A DNA stretch of 64,000 nt from Riptortus pedestris (GCA_019009955.1 JADPXZ010000007.1:6092501-6156500), one strand, 5' to 3'. Shown: positions 47,056-58,964, counted from the first letter of the stretch. Program-made: numbers and translations. Notes: a model not told the origin generated them from the letters alone.

Positions 47056-50000
47056 GGTGTTTCTGAATATTTGGTAGCAGCATTCAAAGTGTTCCTAAAT
47101 TTCCTAGTTATTCAGATCATTTGGAAATTCGAATTTTGTGGGTTCTCTAAATACGCGTATTATTTACCCAGCTTTGTGAGAGTTTCAGAATATTTGGAGG
47201 ACAGATTTAGCAGGTTTTTCTGAAGATTTGGTACCCAGATTTCTAGTTTATTCGGAATGTTTGTATTCCAAATTTCTAGGTTATTCGGAATATTTGAAAC
47301 TCAGCCTTTTGGTTGTTTCCTTTTTGGGTTGTCCTGAATATTTGGAACCCAATTGTCTGGGTGATACTGAACGTCTGGAACCCAGATTTCTAAGTTAATT
47401 GGAATAATTGCAACTCTGATTTCTAGGATATTGTGAATATTTGGAACTCAACTTTCTGGTTTATCCTGAATATTTGCAACCCAGATTTCTAGATTATCCA
47501 GAATATTTAAAAACCCCGCTTTCTAGGTTATTCTGAGTATTTGTAACCCAGTTTTGTTGGTTTTCCTGAATATTCAGAACCCAGCTTTCTAGGTTATTCT
47601 GAGTATTTGTAACACAGTTTTGTAGGGTTTCCAGAATATTCAGAACCCAGCTTTCTAGGTTATTCTGAGTATTTGTAAAGTATTTGTATAACTGAATAAT
47701 GAGTATTTGTAACCCAGTTTTGTCGGTTTTCCTGAATATTCAGAACCCAGCTTTCTAGGTTATTCTGAGTATTTGTAACACAGTTTTGTAGGGTTTCCAG
47801 AATATTCAGAACCCAGCTTTCTAGGTTATTCTGAGTATTTGTAACCCAGTTTTGTGGGTTTTCCTGAATATTCAGAACCCAGCTTTCTAGGTTATTCTGA
47901 GTATTTGTAACACAGTTTTGTCGGTTTTCCTGAATATTCAGAACCCAGCTTTCTACGTTATTCTGAGTATTTTAAACTCAGTTTTGTAAATTTTCCTGAA
48001 TATTCAGAACCCAGCTTTCTAGGTTATTCTGAGTATTTGTAACCCACTTTTGTGGGTTGTCCTGAATAATCCGAACCCAGGTTTCTAGGTTATTCTGAGT
48101 ATTTGTAACCCACTTTTGTCGGTTTTCCTGAATATTCAGAACCCAGCATTATAGGTTAGTCTGAGTATTTGTAACTAGGTTATTCTGAGTATTTTTAACC
48201 CAGTTTTGTGGGGTTTCCTGAATATTCAGAACCCAGCTTTCTAGGTTGTTCGGAATATTTGTAACCTAGTTTTCTAGCTTATTCTTAACATTTGGGCTCA
48301 GATTTCTAGGCAATTATAATATTTTAAAAACCCAGCTTTCTATGCTATTCCGAATATTTTAACCTAGTTTTGTGGGTTTTCCTGAATATTCAGAACCCAG
48401 CTTTCTAGGTTGTCCGAAATATTTTTTTAACCCAGCTTTTCTAGGTCATTCGGAATATTTCGTAACCCCGTTTTGTGGGTTTTCCGGAATATTCAGAACC
48501 AGGCTTTCTACGTTATTCTGAGTATTTTAAACTCAGTTTTGTAAATTTTCCTGAATATTCAGAACCCAGCTTTCTAGGTTATTCTGAGTATTTGTAACCC
48601 AGTTTTGTGGGGTTTCCTGAATATTCAGAACCCAGCTTTCTAGGTTGTTCGGAATATTTGTAACCTAGTTTTCTAGCTTATTCTTAACATTTGGGCTCAG
48701 ATTTCTAGGCAATTATAATATTTTAAAAACCTAGCTTTCTATGCTATTCCGAATATTTGTAACCTAGTTTTGTGGGTTTTCCTCAATATTCAGAACCCAG
48801 CTTTCTAGGTTGTCCGAAATATTTTTTTAACCCAGCTTTTCTAGGTCATTCGGAATATTTCGAAACCCAGTTTTGTGGGTTTTCCGGAATATTCAGAACC
48901 AGGCTTTCTACGTTATTCTGAGTATTTTAAACTCAGTTTTGTAAATTTTCCTGAATATTCAGAACCCAGCTTTCTAGGTAATTCGGAATATTTCGTAACC
49001 CAGTTTTGTGGGGTTTTCCGGAATATTCAGAACCCAGCTTTCTAGGTTGTTCGGAATATTTGTTTTTAAAAACCCAGCTTTTCTATGCTATTCCGAATAT
49101 TTCGTAACCTAGTTTTGTGGGTTTTCCTGAATATTCAGAACCCAGCTTTCTAGGTTTTTTAACCCAGCTTTCTAGGTTATTCTAAACATTTGTAACCCCG
49201 TTTTGTGGGTTTTCCGGAATATTCAGAACCCAGCTTTCTAGGTTGTCCGGAATATTTTTAACCCAGTTTTTCTAGGTCATTCGGAATATTTGTAACCTAG
49301 TTTTGTGGGTTTTCCTGATTATTCAGAACCCAGCTTTCTAGGTTGTATTTTTTTTTAACCCAGCTTTTCTAGGTCATTAGGAATATTTTGTAACCCAGTT
49401 TTGTGGGTTTTCCTGACTATTCAGAACCCAGCTTTCTAGGTTATTCTAAACATTTGTAACCCAGTTTTGTGGGTTTTCCTGAATATTCAGAACCCAGCTT
49501 TCTAGGTTGTCCGAAATATTTTTAACCCAGGTTTATAGGTTATTCGGAATATTTGTAACCTAGTTTTGTGGGTTTCCTTAACATTCAGAACCCAGCTTTC
49601 TAGGTTTGTTATTTATTTTTAACCCCAGTTTTCTGGGTATATTTTTTTAAACCCAGCTTACTAGGTTATTCTGAGTATTTTTAACCCAGTTTTGTGGGGT
49701 TTCCTGAATATTCAGAACCCAGCTTTCTAGGTTGTCCGAAATATTTTTAACCCAGGTTTATAGGTTATTCGGAATATTTGTAACCTAGCTTTCTAGCTTT
49801 TCCTTAACATTTGGGCTCAGATTTCTAGGCAATTATAATATTTTAAAAACCCAGCTTTCTATGCTATGCCGAATATTTGTAACCTAGTTTTGTGGGTTTT
49901 CCGGAATATTCAGAACCCAGCTTTCTAGGTTGTCCGAAATATTTTTAACCCAGTTTTTCTAGGTCATTCGGAATATTTGTAACCCAGTTTTGTGGGTTTT

Positions 50001-51060
50001 CCTGAATTTTCAGAACCCAGCTTTCTAGGTTGTCCGAAATATTTTTAACCCAGTTTTTCTAGGTCATTCGGAATATTTGTAATCCAGTTTTGTGGGGTTT
50101 CCTGAATATTCAGAACCCACCTTGCTTTGGTTATTCAAATATTTGTATCTCAGTTTTGTGGGTTTTCTTGAATATTCAGCACCCAGATTTCTAGGTTATT
50201 CGAAATATTTGTAACCCAGTTTTGTGGGTTTTCTGAATATTCAGAACCCAGCTTTCTATGTTTTTCTGAATATTTGTAACACAGTTTTGTGGGTTTTCCT
50301 GAATATTCAGAACCCAGCTTTCTAGTTTATTCTGAGTATTTGTAACCCAGTTTTGTGGGTTTTAATGAATATTCACAACCCAGATTTCTAGGTTGTATTT
50401 TTTTTAACCCAGCTTTCTAGGTCATTCGGAATATTTGTAATCCAGTTTTGTTGGTTTTCCTGAATATTCAGAACCCAGCTTTCTAGGTTATTCTAAACAT
50501 TTGTAACCCAGTTTTGTGGGTTTTCCTGAATATTCAGAACCCAGCTTTCTAGGTTATTCTGAGTATTTCTAACCCAGTTTAGTGGGTTTTCTTGAATATT
50601 CAGAACCCAGCTTTCTAAGTTATTCTGAATATTTGTAACCCAGTTTTGTGGGTTTTCCTGAATATTCAGAACCCAGCTTTCTAGTTTATTCTGAGTATTT
50701 GTAACCCAGTTTTGTCGGGTTTTCCTGAATATTCAGAACCCAGCTTTCTAGGTTATTCTGAGTATTTGTAACCCAGTTTTTTGGGTTTTAATGAATATTC
50801 ACAACCCAGATTTCTAGGTTGTATTTTTTTAACCCAGCTTTTCTAGGTCATTCGGAATATTTGTAACCCAGTTTTGTGGGTTTTCCGGAATATTCAGAAC
50901 CCAGCTTTCTAGGTTATTCGGAATATTTGTAACCTAGCTTTCTAGCTTATCCTTAACATTTGGGCTCAGATTTCTAGGCAATTATAATTTTTTAAAAACC
51001 CTGCTTTCTATGTTCTTCCGAATATTTGTAACCCAATTTTGTGGGTTTTCCTCAATATTT
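47050..51060 (+). repeat. 33/66-bp array, block 2 (4 kb)
   Basis: A dimer of two 33-bp halves: CCCAGTTTTGTGGGTTTTCC-TGAATATTCAGAA and CCCAGCTTTCTAGGTTATTC-TGAGTATTTGTAA. About 60 dimers with variants; a segment of about 440 bp (48180-48620) is repeated next to itself (48600-49000). Its halves are homologous to those at 41.1-43.1 kb. Not coding. Confidence 0.92.
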
Positions 51061-51062
51061 GG

Positions 51063-51150
51063 ATTACTATTTTATTACCGTGTCCACATTTTGCAATTTA
51101 GGCTAATCGGGACGGGTTATCTACAGGTTACCACCGGCTCAGTATTGTGT
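51063..51150 (-). mobile_element. SINE fragment
   Basis: The minus strand reads GTGGTAACCTGTAGATAACC, CGTCCCGATTAGCCTAAATT, then GCAAAATGTGGACACGGTAA, matching the 3' half of the SINE at 44.74 kb. It lies at the boundary of the 66-bp array. Confidence 0.65.
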
Positions 51151-51336
51151 ACCCAGGTTTCTTGGGTTACTTGGAACGCAGAACTCATCGTGTTCCTCTG
51201 TAAGACAGTTTTCAGGGTGTACCTACTTGAATATCTCCATTCCATGTTCCTAGATATTTCTGACTTAGAACATATTTAGCCTAGTCCTTCAATACTTCTG
51301 ATCTATCTGTTACTATATATTGAACTGTAGCCATAC

Positions 51337-51496
51337 CCGCAGCTGTGTGTAGATATACTAGACTTGGCGCCCTGCTGCCCATGCCTTCCTGTTCCGTTGC
51401 ACTGTCGGCACTCGAGTCGTTCATTCTACTTCTTCGCTGGCTAGACGAATCTCTATCAGACTCGCCGAAATAGCGCTCCTTCCTACCGCCGTCCGT
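51337..51496 (-). CDS. Unknown Ser/Arg-rich gene, fifth exon found
   Basis: Minus strand. The acceptor GTGTGTTTCAG ends at 51497; the donor is GCGG then GTATGG. Starts in phase 0 and ends in phase 1, both matching its neighbours. It encodes TDGGRKERYFGESDRDSSSQ, RRSRMNDSSADSATEQEGMG and SRAPSLVYLHTAA: hydrophilic, Ser/Asp/Arg-rich and probably disordered. The frame stays open past the donor to a stop at 51281, so retention of the intron would end the protein soon after. No known domain. Confidence 0.72.
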
Positions 51497-51539
51497 CTGA
51501 AACACACACACAAGTTTTTTTTTACGAATAGCAACAATA

Positions 51540-52260
51540 AACAGATAAGGTCTTAAGTACTAACCTTGTGCAACGCCTTAAACTAAGAAAAACTCAAATA
51601 TTTCGGTTAATATTCGCGATAGAGAAAAAGTGCATATATCAACAATTGTAGAGCATCAATAGTTCAACAAGATTGGTTCTATAACATTTTACTCTCAGGC
51701 TCATAATAACGGAGATATTTGGAATTTTAGCTAAAATAAATAGATTGAGTCTGAGATGCTAACATTGTGCAATACTTTATTAAAGAAAAACGCTAATATC
51801 TCGGTTAATATTACCGATAGAGAAAAAGTGCATATAACAACAATTGTAGTGCATCAATAGTTCAACAAGATTGGTCCTATAACATTTTACTCTCAGGCTC
51901 ATAATAACGGAGATATTTGGAATTGCAAAATATACCAACGCCTCTCTTAGGCGAGTCTTTAAGGGAATTGGACGGTAATAGTTTACTGACAAATGTCAAA
52001 AACTTGCTTAATATTGGAGTTACGAAAAAAAAGTGTAGAATAATATTTATAGAAAATTAGATTTGGAATAAGATTGGTTCTATGCACTTTGTCGATCCGA
52101 CGCATAGTAACGGAGATATTTCGAATTTTCAAAATTAATCCTCTCTAAACGTCCTCACCTAGCGGTCAGATTTCAGCCATTAACGAACTCGACTTTTGGT
52201 TTAACATGAAACGACTAAATATCGAGTTTGGTAACGATCAAACAAAAAATACATGACAAT
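51540..52260 (-). repeat. Three reverse MITE-like units
   Basis: Units at about 51590-51725 and 51790-51925 (GTTCAACAAGATTGG subfamily) and 52010-52120 (GGAATAAGATTGG subfamily), then the CAGATTTCAGCCATTAACGA module. They lie in the intron just upstream of the 51.34-51.50 kb exon. Confidence 0.7.
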
Positions 52261-52261
52261 C

Positions 52262-52735
52262 AATAATACATGATCAGATCTAAGCAGAATATGAACAAAA
52301 TTAGGATGTTGTCAAGATTATGGTATGTTGTTGGTAGGTTATAAGCATCGTTGTTGGCAGGTTATAAGCATAGTTATAAAACTACTAGTGATGATTGTGA
52401 AGTAGTGCAGTTATAAACAAGTGCACGTTATAAACAAGGACGGTAATTATTATTATATTTAATATTAAAATATATCGATTATTTCCACCAATAATTCATT
52501 CACATTTCAATTTATTTTGTTAAAATAAATTCTTACAATGTTAAGAAACATTTAAAAGCATTTAATTTCCAACTTCAAATTATTTTTTAATTTATACTTA
52601 TTACTAATTAAGAAGGCAATTCCCTTTCTTCACTTGTGAACAAAGCGATTACTTTCTTCGCTCTATTGCAAAATGTTTCACTTTCTTCACTCATTTCAGT
52701 TTAGTCATGTTACCATTATTCAACCATTACAGAAA
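52262..52735 (+). repeat. Dispersed repeat, copy 2 (first copy at 20.30-20.73 kb)
   Basis: Same order and orientation as copy 1. It has an extra 60 or so bp near 52625-52685 (CTTCACTTGTGAACAAAGCG) absent from copy 1. Confidence 0.75.
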
Positions 52736-52789
52736 AACGAAATTTTAGCTTTAAATAAATTGCTTCATAATATAACAGCTTATTGTTTT

Positions 52790-53200
52790 AATATGACATG
52801 AGTTGGAGTGGGGCTTTGCTCGAGGATGAAAACTGAAAAATGCAAATATCTCGGCTAATATTCAAGATAGAGAATAAATGTATATAACAATATTTATAGC
52901 AAATTTAATTTGCAATAAGATTGGTTATGTACAATTTTTCGATCCGACGCATAATAACGGAGATATTTTGAATTTTCTAAATTTTTCCTGTTCTAAATGC
53001 TATACTATGTACAAGTGGGAGTCTACAAACTACTAACAAAAAAGCAAATATCTCGGTTAATATTCAAGATAGAGAAAACTTGTATATAACAATATTTATA
53101 GTAAATTTAATTTGCAATAAGATTGGTTATGTACAATTTTTCGATCCGACGCATAATAACGGAGATATTTCGAATTTTCGAAATTCCACTCTCAAAACCC
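52790..53200 (-). repeat. Two reverse MITE-like units
   Basis: Units at about 52840-52980 and 53040-53180 (GCAATAAGATTGGTTATGTA subfamily), the second followed by CATTAGCGAACTTGATC. They lie about 100 bp from the next exon. Confidence 0.7.
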
Positions 53201-53285
53201 CCGCTAGTACCGATTTTACCCATTAGCGAACTTGATCTTTAGTTTTGCATGAAAGGATTATATTCTGTTTTTTATTTGTGCTTAC

Positions 53286-53372
53286 CTTTTTGACCCTCTC
53301 CAGGGATCGGAACCAGGAAGTCCTGGTTTCCGGGGCACTTCCTCTCCTCTTCCCCTGATACTGCTCGACTTC
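53286..53372 (-). CDS. Unknown gene, fourth exon found (29 codons)
   Basis: Minus strand. The acceptor CCTTGTCGACAG ends at 53373 and a strong donor follows AAAAAG then GTAAGC. Phase 0 at both ends, so the exon is a skippable cassette of exactly 29 codons. It encodes EVEQYQGKRRGSAPETRTSW then FRSLERVKK. The short TSWFRSLERVKK stretch is amphipathic and basic and looks like a conserved peptide motif in an otherwise disordered protein, but I cannot name the family. Confidence 0.72.
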
Positions 53373-53639
53373 CTGTCGACAAGGAATATCATAAATTAAT
53401 ATTTGAAAATCTCATATTTTAATCTAGATTTCCAATTAAAAAAATCAAAATATTTGGCTAAATAATAGATTTAAAGAAAAAGTGTATAGAATAATAATTG
53501 TAGAACATCAATGTCAGTCAATCCTATAGCTCTAATAACAATATTATAATAGACTAACAACAATTGTTGAACACGCGAATAGCTAAAATAGAATTAGTCT
53601 GAGAAGCTAACCTTGTGCAACACCTTATTTAAAAAAAAA

Positions 53640-54380
53640 AAACGCAAATATCTCGGTTAATATTTAGGATAGAGGAAAAATGCATATAACAACAATTGTA
53701 GAGCATCAATAGTTCAACAAGATTGGTTCTATAACATTTTACTCTCAGGCTCATAATAACGGAGATATTTGGAATTTTTGTTAAGAATAGCTAAAATAAA
53801 TAGATTAGGTCTGAGATACTAACCTTGTTCAACACTTTATTAAAGAAAAACGCTAATATCTCGGTTAATATTTACGATAGAGAAAAAGTGCATATAACAA
53901 CAATTGTAGAGCATCAATAGTTCAACAAGATTGGTTCTATAACATTTTACTCTCAGGCTCATAATAACGGAGATATTTGGAATTTTTGTTAAGAATAGCT
54001 AAAATAGATTGAGTCTGAGATATTAACCTTGTGCAACACTTTATTAAAGAAAAACGCTAATATCTCGGTTAATATTTACGATAGAGAAAAAGTGCATATA
54101 ACAACAATTGTAGAGCATCAATAGTTCAACAAGATTGGTTCTATAACATTTTACTCTCCGACTCATAATAACGGAGATATTTGGAATTTATATTTTGATT
54201 TCTGCCCTACTCCAAAATTTTTTTTTAAGAAAACTCAAAAGTGCATATATCTTGCTTATTATTGATGTTAGTAAAAAAATGCATAGAACATAAATTGTAG
54301 TACATTACTTAATTAACAAGATTGGTTCTATAACATTTTACTCTCAGACTCATAATAACGGAGATATTTCGATTTTAAGT
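53640..54380 (-). repeat. Four reverse MITE-like units next to an exon
   Basis: Units at about 53640, 53840 and 54050, plus a diverged one at 54240-54370, all in reverse. They end about 40 bp from the exon at 54410. Confidence 0.75.
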
Positions 54381-54409
54381 TTCGCACCTCAATATTTTTG
54401 ACTACTCAC

Positions 54410-54645
54410 ATTGTCAGTGGCGTCTGAAGAGCTGTTCTTCCCTTTGAACTCAGTGTATCTAGTCTTCAGCTCGTCCTGTTCTTCTGCTTTCCTCTTGCTG
54501 AATATACCTCTGACCCTTTCTCCCAGCGTTTTCTTCTTGAGGGTCGGCGGCTTCTTTTCTTGGCTCCGATCTCTGGGGCCGTCTTCGGGTTTTGGATCTG
54601 TTCTTATGAGTCTCGATAATCTCTCTGAAGGAGCCGCCGAGACAC
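54410..54645 (-). CDS. Unknown basic gene, third exon found (largest, 78 codons)
   Basis: Minus strand. The acceptor TTCTTTTCCAACAG ends at 54646 and the donor is a good GTGAGT after GACAAT. Enters in phase 1 and leaves in phase 0. It encodes VSAAPSERLSRLIRTDPKPE, a DGPRDRSQEKKPPTLKKK region, TLGERVRGIFSKRKAEEQDE and LKTRYTEFKGKNSSSDATDN. The middle TLGERVRGIFSKRK part could form a basic amphipathic helix (membrane or nucleic-acid contact would be a guess). No transmembrane segment or known domain. Confidence 0.75.
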
Positions 54646-54714
54646 CTGTTGGAAAAGAAATTAAGTCTGTCGTCATTCCACTTATTTATTCTTAATATTA
54701 GCTCTTTTTAAAAA

Positions 54715-55670
54715 GAAAGTCCGCCAGGCAGGGGCTGCGTAAACTAAGCAGATTTCCCAGCGTCAAGTTATACAATAGAGAAATTTCACGAGAGCCGAAC
54801 AGTTACGGAAACGGCAGAACTAGCTTTTAGCGGGAAACTCACTCGTCCGTTAGCCGCCCAGATTTAATAAAAATGCAAATATCTCGGTTAATATTCAAGA
54901 TAGAGAATAAATGTATATAACAATATTTATAGTAAATTTAATTTGCAATAAGATTGATTCTATACAATTTTTCGATCCGACGTATAGTAACGGAGATATT
55001 TCGAATTTTCGAAAATCCTCCCCTCTCGCGTTTGGAAACGATCAAACAAAAATTGCGCGACCGCTCGATCGATGAACCAATCTCATTGCAAATTAAATTT
55101 CCTATAAATATTGTTATATACATTTATTCTCTATCTTGAATATTAGCCGAGATATTTGCATTTTTCAGTTTTCATCCTCGAGCAAAGCCCCACTCCTGCT
55201 CGTGTCGCATAAACAATACTCTGTTATATAATAAACCGCATTATTCCAAGCTTAAATACCAAATATTGTTTTCGAGAGGCCTTTATTATACGAGATACAT
55301 GCAAATATGTCTTGGACTACTAAAATTTGATTGATTGAGATAAAAATTATTCTGCTTCATTATAAATTACAGTACTAGATATAGTAAATAGTTTGCAATA
55401 AAATTAATATGTTATATCCAGATATATTTCAGTAATTGTTTTTCTTTCCGGTGTGAGCCGGGACCCGTTTGTTTACATTTCTAACCCAACGCTTCCTGTC
55501 GGCAGGTTAGTGAAATAAAAGGATTTCTCCTTAGCATCATGTATTTATTCGCTGTAATATTGCTGCGGTGGTGTTGAGTGTTTAGCAGGATGCAGATTTA
55601 TCTATTGGACAACTTCACCCTGCGAAATATGCTTAGTTTGACGCAACGTCTGCGTGACAGAGTTTTTATT
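54715..55670. repeat. Composite dispersed element, two opposed MITE-like units
   Basis: GGGGCTGCGTAAACTAAGCA near 54732, a reverse unit (54870-55005), a forward unit (55065-55165), then CCACTCCTGCTCGTGTCGCA and the CCGGTGTGAGCCGGGACCCG region, ending with ATGCTTAGTTTGACGCAACG (about 55630). Followed by (TA)n at 55688-55723. Confidence 0.65.
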
Positions 55671-55683
55671 AGTGACCTTTGAC

Positions 55684-55728
<45 letters not shown>

Positions 55729-55989
55729 TGTTTCGTTGGTATAGTGCAGGCTATAAGAAGGCCGTTTATTTGTTTCTGCATGTCCGATGCAAGTTAGCAT
55801 ATCACATGCATTTGGAGTCGACTACAAGCAATTTATACATAGATTATTTCAAAACTATGACATATATATAAAGAATTAACAATAACAACGTTAAATTAAA
55901 GTAAAAACATATAAAGAGAAGATTATTAGATTATAAAGAAATAATGAATATCCATAAATATTTTAAGTATAGTAGTTGTATCGGCTGTA

Positions 55990-56667
55990 ATAAGTATTCG
56001 ACCGATTAATTGTATCGAAAGCATGTTTTGCGAATATTTTAAAAGCATTATTATATTTTAAAAATAGCTTGTCTTTGCCTTTTTTTTTGTTCAATGTCTT
56101 GTTTTAGTTTTTGTCGTTGGTTAGTCAGTAGTCTGCGATCGTATATTAAGTGTTTAGCTGTTTGTCGAGTCGAGTAATCACAGCGGCAAGTATTGTTGTC
56201 TTTTATGTTGAATCGTTGGTAGTAAGAATTTAGTGAACCATGTAAAAGTCTGTCTGTATGTATTTGCTGTTGAAATATGTGTTAATGTTTTGAATGAAAG
56301 AAAATGAAAAGAAATGTCCTTTATTAGTTACAGTCCGTTGTTGTCGCCACTTTTCAGTTAGATGAGCTTTTAACATATATTTTACGTGGGCTTTGGAGAT
56401 TTTATTGTAACATTCCGGTAATTGGGAATCTTTTGAAGCAGACTTAGCAGCTCTATCGGCCGATTCATTTCTAGAATATGCTTTAACCCATGAAAAGTAT
56501 ATGTTAATATGATTTAATTCTGCTATGAGTTCTCTGATTTGTGTTGTAAAAGGGTCGTAGGTTGTACGGTTCTGAATATATATATATAATTTCTCAATCT
56601 GGCTTACCATTGCTGTGAGCTGCCCTTGAAGGTAGGGTTGAGAATTTCCCCGAAGGTTTAATTCCAT
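55990..56667 (-). pseudogene. R1-like LINE fragment: RNase H domain and Cys/His end of ORF2
   Basis: The minus-strand frame from 56667 reads an RNase H-like C-terminal half: PFTTQIRELIAELN, INIYFSWVKAYSRNESADRA and AKSASKDSQ, matching the family pattern W-V-K-A-H...NE-AD..AK with the usual His replaced by Tyr. After a frameshift near 56245 it continues as LLHGSLNSYYQRFNIKDNNT, CRCDYSTRQTAKHLIYD, the usual C-x-C...H end of such LINEs. The catalytic 5' part and reverse transcriptase are missing, so it is a 5'-truncated dead copy in the gene-2 intron. Confidence 0.75.
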
Positions 56668-56697
56668 TGGCCGGCATTTTTCCGTTCACTTCTGCAC

Positions 56698-56739
56698 CTG
56701 ACCCTTCCTCTTCCTCCTCTAGCACTCTCTCCTTCCTGC
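56698..56739 (-). CDS. Unknown gene, second exon found (42-bp microexon)
   Basis: Minus strand. The acceptor CTATGTTTCAG ends at 56740; the donor is TCAG then GTGCAG. Phase 1 at both ends, so its loss would keep the frame. It encodes about 14 residues, RKERVLEEEEEGS, a basic-then-acidic patch that might be a charged coil. The frame remains open past this donor (AEVNGKMPANG) into the LINE fragment. A donor at GAA/GTGAAC is also possible, but only the first gives a phase that fits the next exon. Confidence 0.6.
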
Positions 56740-57025
56740 CTGAAACATAGTTATATTTATCATCAACCTGCTTACATATACAGACTTTAAGAAAGTGAAG
56801 TGTGCAAACTTTGAGATGTGATTCTAATCCAAATTTCCAACAGAAAAATTCATATATGCTCTGCTCTGATCTTCACTCCATTTAGAGATACTGTAGTTTT
56901 TAGAAGATTTTGTCTTTTAAAAAATTCTAATTTCCTCAGATGTCCATCGATCCTACCCAAGAGATGGTGAGGACCTACCTAGTAGATGATGAAAATGAAG
57001 TCCGTTCAAAACTGTGTGTTTATAT

Positions 57026-57580
57026 TGTTGCGAAAATTAAATAGATGAATAATCCTTCAAAGAGAGAGAGTCGCGTATTTGGAAAGTGTGACGTAGATCA
57101 AAGCAGCCGACAGAAAGTTCTAGCCTCTACCAGTACCTTCCTGCCAGGCGTCGAAGGGTCCAGACAATTCCCCTTTGATGTATGCCGACAAGCTATATAA
57201 AGAGCGGCCAGCTGCGAGCCAGTCAGTTTTATTCTCACCTGTCTTGATGTTCACATCAGTGCTACAGTGCGACTTAGTAGCAGTTTAGTGCCGTGTTTAA
57301 GATGTGTAGTGCCGCGAAGTCAAGGATAGTGCAGTGCCGTCTTTCTGTGAATTTCAGTGACCGTGAGTGAATTATTGGACTGTGTAATCTGAAGAACAGT
57401 GACGCTATCAGTGTATATACTGTGAGTAGTAATTAAGAATAATTACCAAGTGTATTGTGCATTATCCAAATAAATTATGCAGTGATAAAAACTGTGAAAC
57501 TTGCGAGTATTTAATTTTGCAATCCAAAAGAACTCTTATTAAAAACGTTTATTACTGGTTTTGGTAATAAAAGCGTAACA
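57026..57580 (+). mobile_element. Solo LTR of an LTR retrotransposon
   Basis: Begins TGTTGCGAAAATTAAATAG and ends AATAAAAGCGTAACA, so the ends form a short TGTT...AACA inverted repeat. It contains a TATA box (57194-57201), an initiator-like TCAGTTTT about 30 bp downstream, and AATAAA at 57469-57474 and 57566-57571. It is much less repetitive and richer in GC than its surroundings. No internal gag-pol sequence on either side. I could not find a convincing target-site duplication, so the exact ends may be off by a few bases. Confidence 0.65.
57194..57201 (+). promoter_or_regulatory. TATA box of the solo LTR
   Basis: TATATAAA followed 20-30 bases on by CCAGTCAGTTTTATTC, where TCAGTT matches the arthropod initiator consensus. 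It would drive transcription on the + strand, antisense to the surrounding gene. Confidence 0.55.
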
Positions 57581-57592
57581 AAATATATATAT

Positions 57593-58080
57593 ACTAGCTC
57601 AGATACCTGGCTTCGCCCGGGAATTCATTTGAGGCTGAATGGTGATGGTATTTTTTGGCAAGGCTTTACTTTGCACAATATTTTGACATTTACCCGTCCC
57701 AGTGTTTAGGGTTAATACCAGTCGTTACTGTGGATTTTTAATAATAAAATTATTTTTTTATTTAAGACTTCACTGTCCTTCAAATTGTATTATTTCACGT
57801 TTCTTGTGCATTATGCATAGCATGAAAAATATTAAAGTAGATTTGAATTAATTTTTCCAGGTGGAGTACATATTAGATAGAATTGTTGAGCATATCAATA
57901 TTTCTACGCAAATTACTTGCTCCACACATTGTTCCTGGAGAAATGTATAAAATAAAAGTTAGTCTAAATAACAAAGTAAACAACTTTTGTTATGTGCATG
58001 TTTGTCGAAAAACAAATAGACAACGAATTATCGCGAATTTTTATTTACCTGTCTGCTACCGCTTTAGTGATATTTAGTCG
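57593..58080 (+). mobile_element. RTE-like retroposon copy (5' part)
   Basis: Starts ACTAGCTCAGATACCTGGCT with the CGCCCGGGAATTCATTTGAG hairpin region and runs to GACAACGAATTATCGCG; the 3' tail is missing. Confidence 0.6.
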
Positions 58081-58099
58081 TTTTATGTAAAAAGAAAGA

Positions 58100-58930
58100 T
58101 AAAGTTCGTTAACGGCTGAACTCGGACGAGGAGAAGGGAGGTTTTAGAGGAAGAGAATTTTGAAAATTCGAAATATATCCATTACTATACGCAGGATCGA
58201 AAAAGTGTATATAACCAATCTTATTGCAAATTAAATTTCCTATAAATATTGTTATATACATTTATTCTCTATCTTGAATATTAGCCGAGATATTTGCATT
58301 TTTCAGTTTCCATCCCCGAGCAAAGCCCCACTCCTGCTCGTGTCACATAAACAATACTCTGTTATATAATAAACCGCATTATTCCAAGCTTAAATACCAA
58401 ATATTGTTTTCAACAGACCTTTATTAATGCAAATTCATATTGTGTAACGACGTTGTCAATCAAGAGTTTTCGTTCTTGTTTCGAAAATGTTTATTTTATC
58501 TATAGCATACTCGATATTTAACTGTTTCAGTCAATATTTGTTATTGGCTGAAATCGTTGCTGGAATATTAGGGGTTTAGTGGAGGGGGAAGAGAAAATTC
58601 CAAATATCTCCGTTATTATGAGTCTGAGAGTAAAATGTTATAGAACCAATCTTGTTGAACTATTGATGCTCTACAATTGTTGTTATATGCACTTTTTCTC
58701 TATCGTAAATATTAACCGAGATAGTTGCGTCTTTCTTTAAAAATAGTTAGTTTCTCAGACCTAATTATTTATTTTAGTAGTTGTAACAAAAATTCCAAAT
58801 ATCTCCGTTATTATGAGCCTGAGAGTAAAATGTTATAAAACCAATCTTGTTGAACTATTGATGCCCTACAATTGTTTTCATGTGCATTTTTTCTCTATCG
58901 TAAATATTAACAGAGATATTAGCGTTTTAA
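58100..58930 (+). repeat. Three forward MITE-like units beside the first exon of gene 2
   Basis: Units at about 58160-58300 (ATTGCAAATTAAATTTCC subfamily), 58600-58730 and 58795-58925 (CTTGTTGAACTATTGATGC subfamily). The last ends about 40 bp from the exon donor at 58964. Confidence 0.7.
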
Positions 58931-58964
58931 TACTGGATAAATTAAGAGAAGAGAGTGCACCTAC

